Assembly: GCF_000423025.1 (NCBI RefSeq)
Contig: NZ_AUHE01000005.1
Coordinates: 1-64,000 of the forward strand
From: Gordonia shandongensis DSM 45094
GTDB taxonomy: Bacteria > Actinomycetota > Actinomycetes > Mycobacteriales > Mycobacteriaceae
Length of the DNA stretch: 64,000 bases
Direction of reading: 5' to 3'
A program made the position numbers and the translations under genes. Shown here piece after piece: positions 41,295 through 49,115 of this stretch (the first letter of the stretch is position 1; every line of letters starts with the position of its first letter). The notes under the pieces are model-generated. The model was not told the DNA's origin and did no database searches. It was given only the letters and a program-made list of their open reading frames with translations.

Positions 41295-43193
41295 TCATGC
41301 GTCCGCGTCCGGGAACGCCGACTGCTTGTATCCCCCGCGGAGTGTGCCGTCGATGTAGGCGGCCTTGGTCGCGCGCCGCGCGATCTTGCCGCTCGACGTG
41401 CGTGGAATCGATCCGTTCGGAACCAGGAGCACATCGCGCGCCATGACGCCGTGCCGTCCGGCGATGGTCGCGCGCACGGCGTCGGCCACCTCGTGCGGGT
41501 CGGCCTTGCGGCCGGGTCGCTCGGCGACGATCACCAGCTGCTCGGATGCGTCCTCGGGGTCGCGGGTCAGACCGCTGAAACCGCCGTCGAAGACCTCGTC
41601 GGGAAGCTGGTTGGCCGGGACGGCGAAGGCCGCGACGAAACCGGGACGGATCGCGACGCTCGCCTCCTGGGCGCTGGCCTCCAGATCCTGCGGATAGTGG
41701 TTGCGGCCGTCGACGATCACCAGATCCTTGACGCGGCCGGTGATGTAGAGCTCGCCGTCGAAGTAGACGCCGTAGTCGCCGGTACGCATCCACAGGCCGT
41801 CCTCGGGCGCCCCCTCGGCGTGGCTGCCCTCCGGCAGACGCGAGGTGAGCCGGTTGTGGAAGGTCTCGGCCGTCTCCTCCGCCTTGTTCCAGTAGCCGTC
41901 GCCGATGTTGAGGCCGTGCAGCCAGATCTCGCCGACGCGGCCGTCGGGGAGTTCGGCGCCGGTCTCCTGGTCGACGATCACCGCCCACTCGCTGAGCGCG
42001 ACCTGCCCGCACGAGACCTGCGCGACGGCACCCTCGGCGTCCTCGGGGACCTCGACGAAACGGCCCGCGTTCAGCTCGTCACGGTCGACGTGGCTGATCT
42101 TGGCGGAGTTGTCGCGCTGGGTCGCCGAGACGAACAGCGTGGCCTCGGCCATGCCGTAGCACGGCTTGATGGCCTTCTCCGAGAGCCCGTAGGGCGCGAA
42201 CGCCTCGTTGAACTTGCGCATCGAACTCACGGTGACCGGCTCGGAGCCGTTGATGAGTCCGATGACGTTCGACAGGTCGAGGTGCTCCCCGTCCTTGGGC
42301 AGCCCGCGGAGCGCCGCATGCTCATAGGCGAAGTTCGGGGCGGCGGCGAAGGTCGGCGAGTGGTCGGCGTCGGCCGCGAGCTCCCGGATCCAGCGACCCG
42401 GGCGGCGGACGAACGCCATCGGGCTCATGATCGTGACGTACCGGCCGCCCAGCGCCGGCAGGATCACGGTGAGCAGACCCATGTCGTGGAACATCGGCAG
42501 CCAGGTGACACCGCGCGCGTTGCGGTCGATCTCGATGCAGTCGTAGATCTGCAGCACGTTGGCGGCCACCGCCTGATAGGTGATCTCGACGCCCGCGGGC
42601 ACACGGGTGGAGCCCGACGTGTACTGGAGGTAGGCCACCGATTCGAGGTTGTTGCGGCTGGCGACGGGCGGCACCCACGAGCTGCCCACCGAGTCGGGGA
42701 CCGCGTCGACCGCGATCACGCGGGGCCGTTCCTTGGCGGGGCGGTCGGCGAAGAAGTCGCGCACCGCCTCGGCCGACTTCGTGGAGGTGAGGATGGCCGA
42801 CGGCCGGCAGTCCGCGAGGACCGCGACGAGCCGGTCGGTGTGCCCCGGCTCGTCCGGACTGAACAGCGGCACCGCGATGTTGCTCGCATACAGCGAGGCG
42901 AAGAAGCCGATCACGTACTCCAACGACTGCGGAGCCAGGATCGCCACCCGGTCACCGGGCTGCGTCACCTGCTGGAGGCGCGCGGCGACGGCGCGCAGCC
43001 GCTTGCCGAACTGCGCCCAGGTGAGGTCGATCGCCTCACCGTCACGCTCTCGGCTGAAGTCGAGGTACCGGTAGGCCAGTTCGTCCGCCTGCTCGCGCAC
43101 ATTCCGCTCGACGTAGTCGACCAGGGTCGCGTCCTCGGTGAAGTGGAGGTTCCCGTTCTCGTCGAGGAACTGCTCTAACTCCGTGTTCAGCAT
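41295..43193 (-). CDS. fadD32: Long-chain fatty-acyl-AMP ligase FadD32
   Basis: 632 residues of the acyl-adenylate enzyme superfamily. The nucleotide loop is [22 protein letters not shown], then [21 protein letters not shown] and [17 protein letters not shown] (with the C-terminal Lys) are the other core motifs. FAAL enzymes carry an insertion that blocks CoA use, so the meromycolate-AMP is handed to Pks13 rather than to CoA. The ATG at 43193 has AGGAG 7 bases upstream. It leads the fadD32-pks13-accD4 operon. The 114-base region before it, rich in GC but with no hairpin that I see, probably contains the operon promoter. Confidence 0.95.
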   Translation of the reverse strand: MLNTELEQFLDENGNLHFTEDATLVDYVERNVREQADELAYRYLDFSRERDGEAIDLTWAQFGKRLRAVAARLQQVTQPGDRVAILAPQSLEYVIGFFASLYASNIAVPLFSPDEPGHTDRLVAVLADCRPSAILTSTKSAEAVRDFFADRPAKERPRVIAVDAVPDSVGSSWVPPVASRNNLESVAYLQYTSGSTRVPAGVEITYQAVAANVLQIYDCIEIDRNARGVTWLPMFHDMGLLTVILPALGGRYVTIMSPMAFVRRPGRWIRELAADADHSPTFAAAPNFAYEHAALRGLPKDGEHLDLSNVIGLINGSEPVTVSSMRKFNEAFAPYGLSEKAIKPCYGMAEATLFVSATQRDNSAKISHVDRDELNAGRFVEVPEDAEGAVAQVSCGQVALSEWAVIVDQETGAELPDGRVGEIWLHGLNIGDGYWNKAEETAETFHNRLTSRLPEGSHAEGAPEDGLWMRTGDYGVYFDGELYITGRVKDLVIVDGRNHYPQDLEASAQEASVAIRPGFVAAFAVPANQLPDEVFDGGFSGLTRDPEDASEQLVIVAERPGRKADPHEVADAVRATIAGRHGVMARDVLLVPNGSIPRTSSGKIARRATKAAYIDGTLRGGYKQSAFPDADA

Positions 43194-43307
43194 CCATTAA
43201 CTCCTGTTTCCGCACGTCATTGCGCGGTTCTGCGTCACTTCGCGGTACGCGCCTTACCCCGACACACGCGTGCCTACCCCCTGGAACGTACGAAAGCCTC
43301 GATCAGT

Positions 43308-44312
43308 TTACTCTCCCCGCAACAGCGGGATGACGGGCGCGAACGCGTCCATCTGGGTCGGGAACACCCCGACGTAACTCATGGTGGTCCGTCGACGGAC
43401 CTCGCGGATCTGTTCGGCGATCTCCTCGAAGGTGCCGAACGCCAGGTACGGAGACGCCAGAATGTCGTCCACCGTCAACTCCACATCGCGTGCGATGTTG
43501 GGCGGGTAACCGCTCTCGAGCGCCTTGAGCGCCATCTCGGCCGTCGCGACGCGATCATCGGTGATGACGATCGTCGCGATCGTCCAGTTCAGCTCGATCT
43601 GGTCGAAACGCTCGCCTGCCGCCTGGCGAATCCGGTCGACACGCTCCGCGGTCTTCTCGATCGTCATGTCCGACAGCCGCAGCCGGCCGTCGCGCGTCGA
43701 CCCGGTGGCCACCGAGATGATGTCGGCGTGCTTCGCGGCCAACGCGAGCATCTTCGGGCCGCCGCCGCCCACGGCGATCGGCGGGCGGGGCCCCTGCCGC
43801 GGTCGCGGCGACCCCTCGAGTCCCGTGATCCGGTAGAACTCGCCGTCGAAGTCGACCGTCTCTCCGCGCATCAGCAGGTCGAGGATCGTCAACGACTCGT
43901 CGAGCCGACGGATGCGCTCCCCGGGCGTGCCGAACTCGATGCCCGCCTTGTCGAACTCGTCCTTCATCCACCCCGAGCCGATGCCGAGTTCGAGGCGCCC
44001 CTTCGACAGGACGTCGATGGTGGTGGCCTCCTTGGCGAGGATCGCCGGGTGGCGGAATCCGTTCGCCAGCACCGAGGTCGCGAGCCGGATCGTGCTGGTG
44101 GCCTGCGACAGCGCACCGAGTGCGGCCAGCGGGCCCACCTGGTTTCCGAGGTGATCCGGGATCGCGAAGGTGTCGTACCCGTACTCTTCGGCGGCTTGGG
44201 CGAGCTTGACGAACTTGCGCGCGCCGCCCTCGTCCTTATTGCCTTCGCCGCCTGCACCGAAGCGGAACTTCCGAAGTCCCCCCGGTGTCGACGAATCTTG
44301 GCCAGTCGTCAC
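43308..44312 (-). CDS. LLM-class F420-dependent oxidoreductase (TIGR03621-like)
   Basis: 334 residues with the luciferase-like barrel. RKFRFGAGGEGNKDEGGARK, then TIRLATSVLANGFRHPAILA, GRLELGIGSGWMKDEFDKAG and PPIAVGGGGPKMLALAAKHA are class motifs. Families of this type in mycobacteria usually use coenzyme F420. The substrate is unknown. It lies between culp6 and fadD32 on the same strand, with gaps of about 110 bases on each side, so it may have its own promoter. The GTG start at 44312 gives MTTGQDSSTPG; a later start would trim a hydrophilic tail only. Confidence 0.82.
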   Translation of the reverse strand: MTTGQDSSTPGGLRKFRFGAGGEGNKDEGGARKFVKLAQAAEEYGYDTFAIPDHLGNQVGPLAALGALSQATSTIRLATSVLANGFRHPAILAKEATTIDVLSKGRLELGIGSGWMKDEFDKAGIEFGTPGERIRRLDESLTILDLLMRGETVDFDGEFYRITGLEGSPRPRQGPRPPIAVGGGGPKMLALAAKHADIISVATGSTRDGRLRLSDMTIEKTAERVDRIRQAAGERFDQIELNWTIATIVITDDRVATAEMALKALESGYPPNIARDVELTVDDILASPYLAFGTFEEIAEQIREVRRRTTMSYVGVFPTQMDAFAPVIPLLRGE

Positions 44313-44420
44313 GAAGCGTTTCTCCTACTCGGTTCACGGCCTCGCGGTCAAGGCCTCAACCCGAGAAGGCTATCGCAGCCGGGGGTGTTCCCCAAGCCCG
44401 ACCGTTCGGGCGCGGGCGCG

Positions 44421-45386
44421 TCAGGTGTGCGGGACCGGTTCCACCTTCTTGATCAGCCGGGTCGACCACCCCAGCAGCCATGCGGTGGCGGTCTGCGAGT
44501 TCTTCGACTTCCAGTACCGCTTGGTCGCGTACATGGCGTGGACGGGGTTGTTGGCGGCGTTGGCCAGCGAGCCGATCGCCTTGAGCGGATCGGCGATGGT
44601 CGGCGAGTCGCAGATCAGGTCGCCGGGCGCGCAGATCGAGTACGTGCGGTCGGCGAGCGTTCCGAAGCCGCCGTCACGCGCACCGGTCATCGTGATGCCC
44701 GGGACGAGGCTTCCGAAGCCGCCGAGGGCGACCTCGGCGCCGACTCCGGGCGGGCTCGGCGCCACATAGTGCGCGCCGTCGCCGACCTGGCGGCGGCCGT
44801 CGGCGATGAGTCCGACGCCGATCACGAGGTCCTGGTCGCGGGCGTCGAGGGGGCCGCGGCCGTTGCCGATGTCGCTCGCGAGGTCACCCGCGATGACCGC
44901 ACCCTGCGAGAAGCCCATGAACACGTAGCGGGTCAGGGGGCAGTGGTCGTGAGTCTTGGTCACCTTGTCTGCGGCGCGTTTGAACCCCTGCGCGCGCGAA
45001 TCGTTGTAATCGGCCTGGCGGTCGCGCAGGTCGGTCGGATTACGGAATGCCGCCTTGTACGGGACGGTGTAGACGTCGACCCGCGAGTCGTCGAACCGAT
45101 TCTGGAGCTGCGACGACACCCGCAGGAGCAGGGACTTCGGGTTGGCGGTCGGATGGTGCGGATCGTCGCCCGCCTTCGACTCCCAGGTCCCCGGGATGAC
45201 CAGGGCGAGGACGTCGGGGCAGTCTGCCGGTTGGGCGTTCGGGCGCGGCGGCGCACTCGTCGACGGCCCCCCGGGCGGCCCCTTGACGGGCGGCGGGGGC
45301 GAGAGCCACTGGTAGATCAGGTAGGCGACGAGGAAGAGCGCGAGGACAGCGAGCAGCAGCCACCTGAGTCGGCGGCGTTTCAGCAC
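44421..45386 (-). CDS. Cutinase-like membrane-anchored lipase Culp6 (Rv3802c type)
   Basis: 321 residues. An N-terminal membrane anchor (about 8-28, RWLLLAVLALFLVAYLIYQW) is followed by a proline-rich spacer and a cutinase-fold domain: nucleophile Ser160 in FMGFSQGAVIAGDLA, Cys pairs around DCPDVLALVIPGTWES and YSICAPGDLICDSPT, and His in NNPVHAMYAT as the likely catalytic residue. The mycobacterial counterpart Rv3802c is a phospholipase/thioesterase needed for the mycolate-containing envelope and sits in the same place. The GTG start overlaps the stop of the DUF732 gene by 7 bases. Confidence 0.87.
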   Translation of the reverse strand: MLKRRRLRWLLLAVLALFLVAYLIYQWLSPPPPVKGPPGGPSTSAPPRPNAQPADCPDVLALVIPGTWESKAGDDPHHPTANPKSLLLRVSSQLQNRFDDSRVDVYTVPYKAAFRNPTDLRDRQADYNDSRAQGFKRAADKVTKTHDHCPLTRYVFMGFSQGAVIAGDLASDIGNGRGPLDARDQDLVIGVGLIADGRRQVGDGAHYVAPSPPGVGAEVALGGFGSLVPGITMTGARDGGFGTLADRTYSICAPGDLICDSPTIADPLKAIGSLANAANNPVHAMYATKRYWKSKNSQTATAWLLGWSTRLIKKVEPVPHT

Positions 45387-45940
45387 AGGTGCTTCTCGGC
45401 GGCCGAGATGATCTTGTCGGACTTGCTGTTGGCGTCGGCCTCACTCTTGGCGACCGGTCCGATGGATGCGCGGACGTATGCCTTCATCAGCATCGGGTCG
45501 ACCTTGTTGGCCTCCGACTGACAGACGTACCGGCCCATGGTGAGGGCGACGTTGTTGTCGCTGTCGCCCATGAACTCGACCTTCTGGCGCTTCAACGCCG
45601 CGAGGTACTTCTTCTCCTTGGCCGAGAGTTTGACGCCCTCGGGCGGCGGCGCGCCGCCGGGGAACTTCTTGACCACCGACGTCGACGAGTCGGGTGCGGT
45701 GGCCGGACGCGACTTCGACGCGCGGGACGCGCCGGCCGAGGCGTCGGCCGACGCCTCGGCCTCCTCCGAGGAGCTGGTGTCTCCGGCCGGCACCGTGGTG
45801 GTGGTCATCGACTCACCGCCGATCGGCGCGCTGGCCGTCGACGAATCGTTGCACGCGGTGAGCACACCGGCGGCCACGGCGAAGGCGCCCGCCACGGCCG
45901 CGACCCGGAGGCGGGAGACCCGGAGGTGTTTGGCAGTCAT
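45380..45940 (-). CDS. DUF732-domain lipoprotein
   Basis: 186 residues. Signal peptide with a lipobox ending LTAC (Cys at about 30), so the mature protein should be lipid-anchored outside the membrane. A Ser/Ala/Glu-rich disordered stretch (about 45-85) follows, then a DUF732-type domain (KKYLAALKRQKVEFMGDSDN, then GRYVCQSEANKVDP). The role of DUF732 is not known. It overlaps culp6 by 7 bases and probably works with that lipase. The ATG at 45940 was chosen because it places a basic n-region directly before the hydrophobic segment. Confidence 0.75.
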   Translation of the reverse strand: MTAKHLRVSRLRVAAVAGAFAVAAGVLTACNDSSTASAPIGGESMTTTTVPAGDTSSSEEAEASADASAGASRASKSRPATAPDSSTSVVKKFPGGAPPPEGVKLSAKEKKYLAALKRQKVEFMGDSDNNVALTMGRYVCQSEANKVDPMLMKAYVRASIGPVAKSEADANSKSDKIISAAEKHLC

Positions 45941-46058
45941 GTCGTCGAGCGTACCGGCGCGACCGGCAGTTTCCCGCACTCGAGAGGTCGACTCCAGTGA
46001 AGACATGGCAATTCCTCAGACGATGTTCAGACAACGGATCGTTGCAGACGCCCGGAGG

Positions 46059-46090
46059 TGCGCCGGGTCACCGTCCGGTGACCCGGCGCA
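46059..46090. terminator. Terminator hairpin after the LGFP-tailed mycolyltransferase
   Basis: TGCGCCGGGTCAC (46059-46071) and GTGACCCGGCGCA (46078-46090) pair perfectly over 13 bases with loop CGTCCG. It starts 36 bases beyond the stop of the mycolyltransferase gene on the minus strand and separates it from the DUF732 lipoprotein gene. Confidence 0.7.
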
Positions 46091-46125
46091 GCGTTCGACG
46101 CGGTCCTCGGGCACGGATTCGTCGA

Positions 46126-47568
46126 CTACTCGACGCGCGCTCCGTCGCGCGGGGTGAAGACGATCTTGCCCCGCTCGAAGGTGTTGTACTTGACGCCGTC
46201 GCGGCCGGTCTTCTCGTCACTCGTGGGCAGGCCGAGGCGATCGGCGGCGGGCACGTAGGCCCCGCCGATGGCCCCGCCGACCACCTTCGGCCCCTTGGGG
46301 CCGGTGATGATGCGTCCGTTCCGGAAGTCCTGGGCACGACCGCCCGGGACCGCGTACTCACCGGTGAGGCAGCCGCCGAGCGACTTGAGCTGGGGCGCCT
46401 TGGCGAAGGCCGGCCCGACCTTGCAGGCCACCTTGTCGCCCGCCAGTCCGAGTGCGCCCGCGGCCTGCGGCCACGCCTGGTGCATCTCGAACTCCCAGTA
46501 CGGCCACGTGTGGGTGCCCGACGGCCGGTACACGGCCTGGCCGTTGATCCCCAGCTTGTTCAGTTTGGCGGCGAACTGCTGGCTGGTGACGCGGGAGAGG
46601 ACCTCCAGGCCCACACCGGAGTAGTTGGTCGCCAGCATCGGGATGTCGGACGGCTTGTCGTGGGGGCCGACGACGCCGTTGCCCGACGAGATGTAGAGGC
46701 TCGTGCCGCGCAGTTTCTTGGCCAGGACGTACGGATCGTGCTCCTTCCACGCCGGATCGGTCGGCGGGCCGAACATGTTGGCCGAGTCGTATCCGCCGCC
46801 GTCCCGGAGGGCGAACTGGATCGCCTGCGGCATGCCGTAGGTGGACAGCTGCAGGATGCCGGAGAAGGATGCGGCGAACTTGTAGAAGCCCGGGTTGCGG
46901 GCGGCCAGCATCATGGCGGCCGAGCCGCCCATCGAGAGCCCTTCCACGCCGCGGACGTCGGTCGATCGCCACTGCTTCTCCAGGACGGTCGGCAGCTCGT
47001 GGATGAGGAACGTCTCCCACTGGTAGTTCTTCCCGCGATCGGGTTTGCGCCAGTCGGTGTAGAAGCTCGACTCGCCGCCGACCGGCAGGATCACGTTGAC
47101 GTTCTTGTCCTGATAGAACTTCTCGATGTCGGTGTTGATCAGCCAGCCGTTCTGATCGTCCTGGGCGCGCAGTCCGTCGAGCATGGTGAGTTGCGGGAAC
47201 TTGGCGTCGGGTTTGGCGTACCAGTCGCGCGCCAGCAGCATCTGCACCTGGATGTCGGTCTTCATCGCCGGCGAATGCACCCACACGGCCACCCGGCGGT
47301 CGGTGAACCACTGGGTCTTGGTGACGACGCCCGGCGCCGTCTTGGTCGGCACCTTCTTGGTGGTCGGCGACGGCTTCTTGGGTGTCGGCTTGGTCTTCGA
47401 CGTGGGGGGCGCCGGCTTGTTCGGTCCCGCGGTGGCCGGCGGCTTCGGCGGGTCAGCCAGCGCGGGTCCCGCTCCCGCGGCGACCAGCGATGCGGCGACG
47501 GCGATGCTCGCCGCGCCGCGGCAGGTGGTCCTGGCCCCTGCCCGCACCGTCTTGGTCCAGATCTTCAC
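46126..47568 (-). CDS. Mycolyltransferase (antigen 85 type) with C-terminal LGFP-like repeats
   Basis: 480 residues. A signal peptide (about 1-38, ending ALADP) precedes a Pro/Lys/Thr-rich linker (40-80). The esterase D-like domain has nucleophile Ser212 in VEGLSMGGSAAMM, DGLRAQDDQNGW, and a His in SGTHTWPYWEFEMHQAWP. Beyond residue 380 come LGFP-type repeats (GGAIGGAYVPAADRLGLPTS, then FERGKIVFTP), which bind cell wall and are known from corynebacterial mycolyltransferases. It transfers mycolates between trehalose mycolates and arabinogalactan. I chose GTG 47568 because GGAGG lies about 8 bases upstream. Position equals fbpD/fbpA. Confidence 0.88.
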   Translation of the reverse strand: MKIWTKTVRAGARTTCRGAASIAVAASLVAAGAGPALADPPKPPATAGPNKPAPPTSKTKPTPKKPSPTTKKVPTKTAPGVVTKTQWFTDRRVAVWVHSPAMKTDIQVQMLLARDWYAKPDAKFPQLTMLDGLRAQDDQNGWLINTDIEKFYQDKNVNVILPVGGESSFYTDWRKPDRGKNYQWETFLIHELPTVLEKQWRSTDVRGVEGLSMGGSAAMMLAARNPGFYKFAASFSGILQLSTYGMPQAIQFALRDGGGYDSANMFGPPTDPAWKEHDPYVLAKKLRGTSLYISSGNGVVGPHDKPSDIPMLATNYSGVGLEVLSRVTSQQFAAKLNKLGINGQAVYRPSGTHTWPYWEFEMHQAWPQAAGALGLAGDKVACKVGPAFAKAPQLKSLGGCLTGEYAVPGGRAQDFRNGRIITGPKGPKVVGGAIGGAYVPAADRLGLPTSDEKTGRDGVKYNTFERGKIVFTPRDGARVE

Positions 47569-47631
47569 TGCGTGCTCCTCCACAAGTCACTACGGTCGCG
47601 TCGCGAACCTCGCCCGGCCCCGTCCAACGCG

Positions 47632-47678
47632 AAAACAGGGCGCTTCCCGTGTTTTGTACACGGGAAGCGCCCTGTTTT
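47632..47678. terminator. Strong hairpin between the two mycolyltransferase genes
   Basis: Perfect 21-base arms (47632-47652 and 47658-47678) flank a 5-base loop; the stem core is CAGGGCGCTTCCCGTG and it begins with AAAA and ends with TTTT, so it can act as an intrinsic terminator in either direction. It is about 80 bases after the upstream mycolyltransferase stop. A smaller hairpin, TTCTCGA-AC-TCGAGAA at 47722-47737, lies between that stop and it. Confidence 0.85.
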
Positions 47679-47759
47679 GTGCGCGCCACGCTGTGACGCG
47701 TGTGAATTGTGTGACTAAAGTTTCTCGAACTCGAGAAGCTCGTCAGCCCGTCGGACGGA

Positions 47760-48758
47760 TCAGTTGAAGAATCCGCGACGCTTGGCGTTCCACAGCATGT
47801 CCTGCCAGTAGCCCCACGCGTGGGTGCCGTTGGCGTAGTGGGTCATGAGCGGCTGACCCTGGACGAAGGCGGCGGCCTCGAAGGCCTTGGCCTGCGTGAA
47901 GGCCAGGAGCTCCAGCGGGGTGCCCTTGAACAGATCGTCCACCACGTTCTGCGGGTAGTTGTACCGACCGAACAGGCCGTTGCCCGCACCGACGTACACC
48001 TTGAGTCCGCGCATCCGGTTGATCAGCATGAACGGATCGTTCTGGGTCCAACGCGGGCTCCACGGGGGACCCCACATGGCGTCGATGTTCCACGGCTGCG
48101 GCGAGACGTCGAGCATCGAGAGCCGCAGCGCGGTGCGCATGCCCGGAGCCGACAGGAACAGGTAGCCCGAGAGCGAGCCCGCCGCGTAGTACAGGTCGCG
48201 ACGCTGAGCGGCGTGGGTCAGAGCGGCGCCGCCGCCCATCGACAGACCCATGATGGCGTACTTGCCGCCCTTCGACTTGAAGCCGTTGCGCTTCAGCATC
48301 GGGACGACGCGCTTGTCGATGACGCAGCCCCACTTGTAGCGCTTCTTCTGACCGTTGAAGTTCGAGGGGGCGTCCCAGTCGGTGTACCAGCTGGCGGGGC
48401 CGCCGACCGGCATGACGACGTTGACGCCCTGATCGGCCAGGCGGCGAGCGTTGGTCTCGATGTCCCAGCCGCTGCGGTCATAGCGTGCACGCATGCCGTC
48501 GAGCAGGATCACGGTGCGGCGGTTGCCCGCGCGCTTCCAGGTCTGCACCTTCACCTTGCCGGGCGCCATGGACTTGTTGCCGAAGGCCCCGTTGGTGGGC
48601 ATGCCGCAGGCGTCGATCCAGTAATCCTTGTACGCGGCGGCCTCGGCCGTTCCGGCGCCGACAGCGGTACCAACCAGTCCCATCGCGGTGAGCACCGCGA
48701 TGAGGACCGCCGTGAACCGGCGGTGACCGGCATGCGGCTTGCTCTTAGCTACGCGCAT
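47760..48758 (-). CDS. Mycolyltransferase, antigen 85 type, without extra domain
   Basis: 332 residues. The signal peptide covers about 1-41 (FTAVLIAVLTAMGLVGTAVG, cleavage after AEA). The mature esterase D-like fold has nucleophile Ser173 in IMGLSMGGGAALTHA, the acyl-site strand ILLDGMRARYDRSGWDI, and His in NGTHAWGYWQDML. It should transfer mycoloyl groups from trehalose monomycolate to arabinan or to another trehalose mycolate. It lacks the LGFP tail of its neighbour, so the pair may be a released and a wall-bound enzyme. The 357-base upstream region contains a CRP-type palindrome. Confidence 0.88.
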   Translation of the reverse strand: MRVAKSKPHAGHRRFTAVLIAVLTAMGLVGTAVGAGTAEAAAYKDYWIDACGMPTNGAFGNKSMAPGKVKVQTWKRAGNRRTVILLDGMRARYDRSGWDIETNARRLADQGVNVVMPVGGPASWYTDWDAPSNFNGQKKRYKWGCVIDKRVVPMLKRNGFKSKGGKYAIMGLSMGGGAALTHAAQRRDLYYAAGSLSGYLFLSAPGMRTALRLSMLDVSPQPWNIDAMWGPPWSPRWTQNDPFMLINRMRGLKVYVGAGNGLFGRYNYPQNVVDDLFKGTPLELLAFTQAKAFEAAAFVQGQPLMTHYANGTHAWGYWQDMLWNAKRRGFFN

Positions 48759-49115
48759 TGACTGCTTACTCCCTCGTCAGGTTCAGGCTGTGCGCACCGG
48801 GTAGTGCGCTCGCCTCTGCGTTCTTCACGTCCGCTCTCAGCAACGCCACACGCGCCACTTCGGCAACCGGATACGGCGAGCCTATTCGACTCGCCGGACC
48901 CCTCCAAAACATGTGACCATGGTCACACGTGTCGGTGTCGGCCATTCCGGGGCTGCCGAGGTAGGTCTCCGCGGATTCCCACTCCAGAGCACGCCCTGTC
49001 TATCGTTCGACCGATCAGGGACGTTACCGTTTCGATATAACGCACCACAAGGGAACGAGAGATACGCGACACTCAGCCCGGTCTCAGTTCCACCCGTCAC
49101 GCGCTCAGGAAGCGA
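48759..49115. other. Upstream regulatory region of the mycolyltransferase gene
   Basis: 357 bases without a gene, between the aftB stop and the mycolyltransferase start, both on the minus strand. It contains a perfect CRP-like palindrome at 48912-48927. AT-richer bases around 49020-49045 (CGTTTCGATATAACG) give a possible promoter for the minus strand. No coding frame here resembles a protein family. Confidence 0.5.
48912..48927. promoter_or_regulatory. CRP-type operator
   Basis: TGTGACCATGGTCACA is a perfect 16-base palindrome that matches the CRP half-site pattern TGTGA-N6-TCACA exactly. Mycobacterial CRP (Rv3676) uses the same pattern. It lies 154 bases upstream of the mycolyltransferase start. 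Whether it activates or represses depends on the transcription start, which I cannot fix. Confidence 0.65.
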
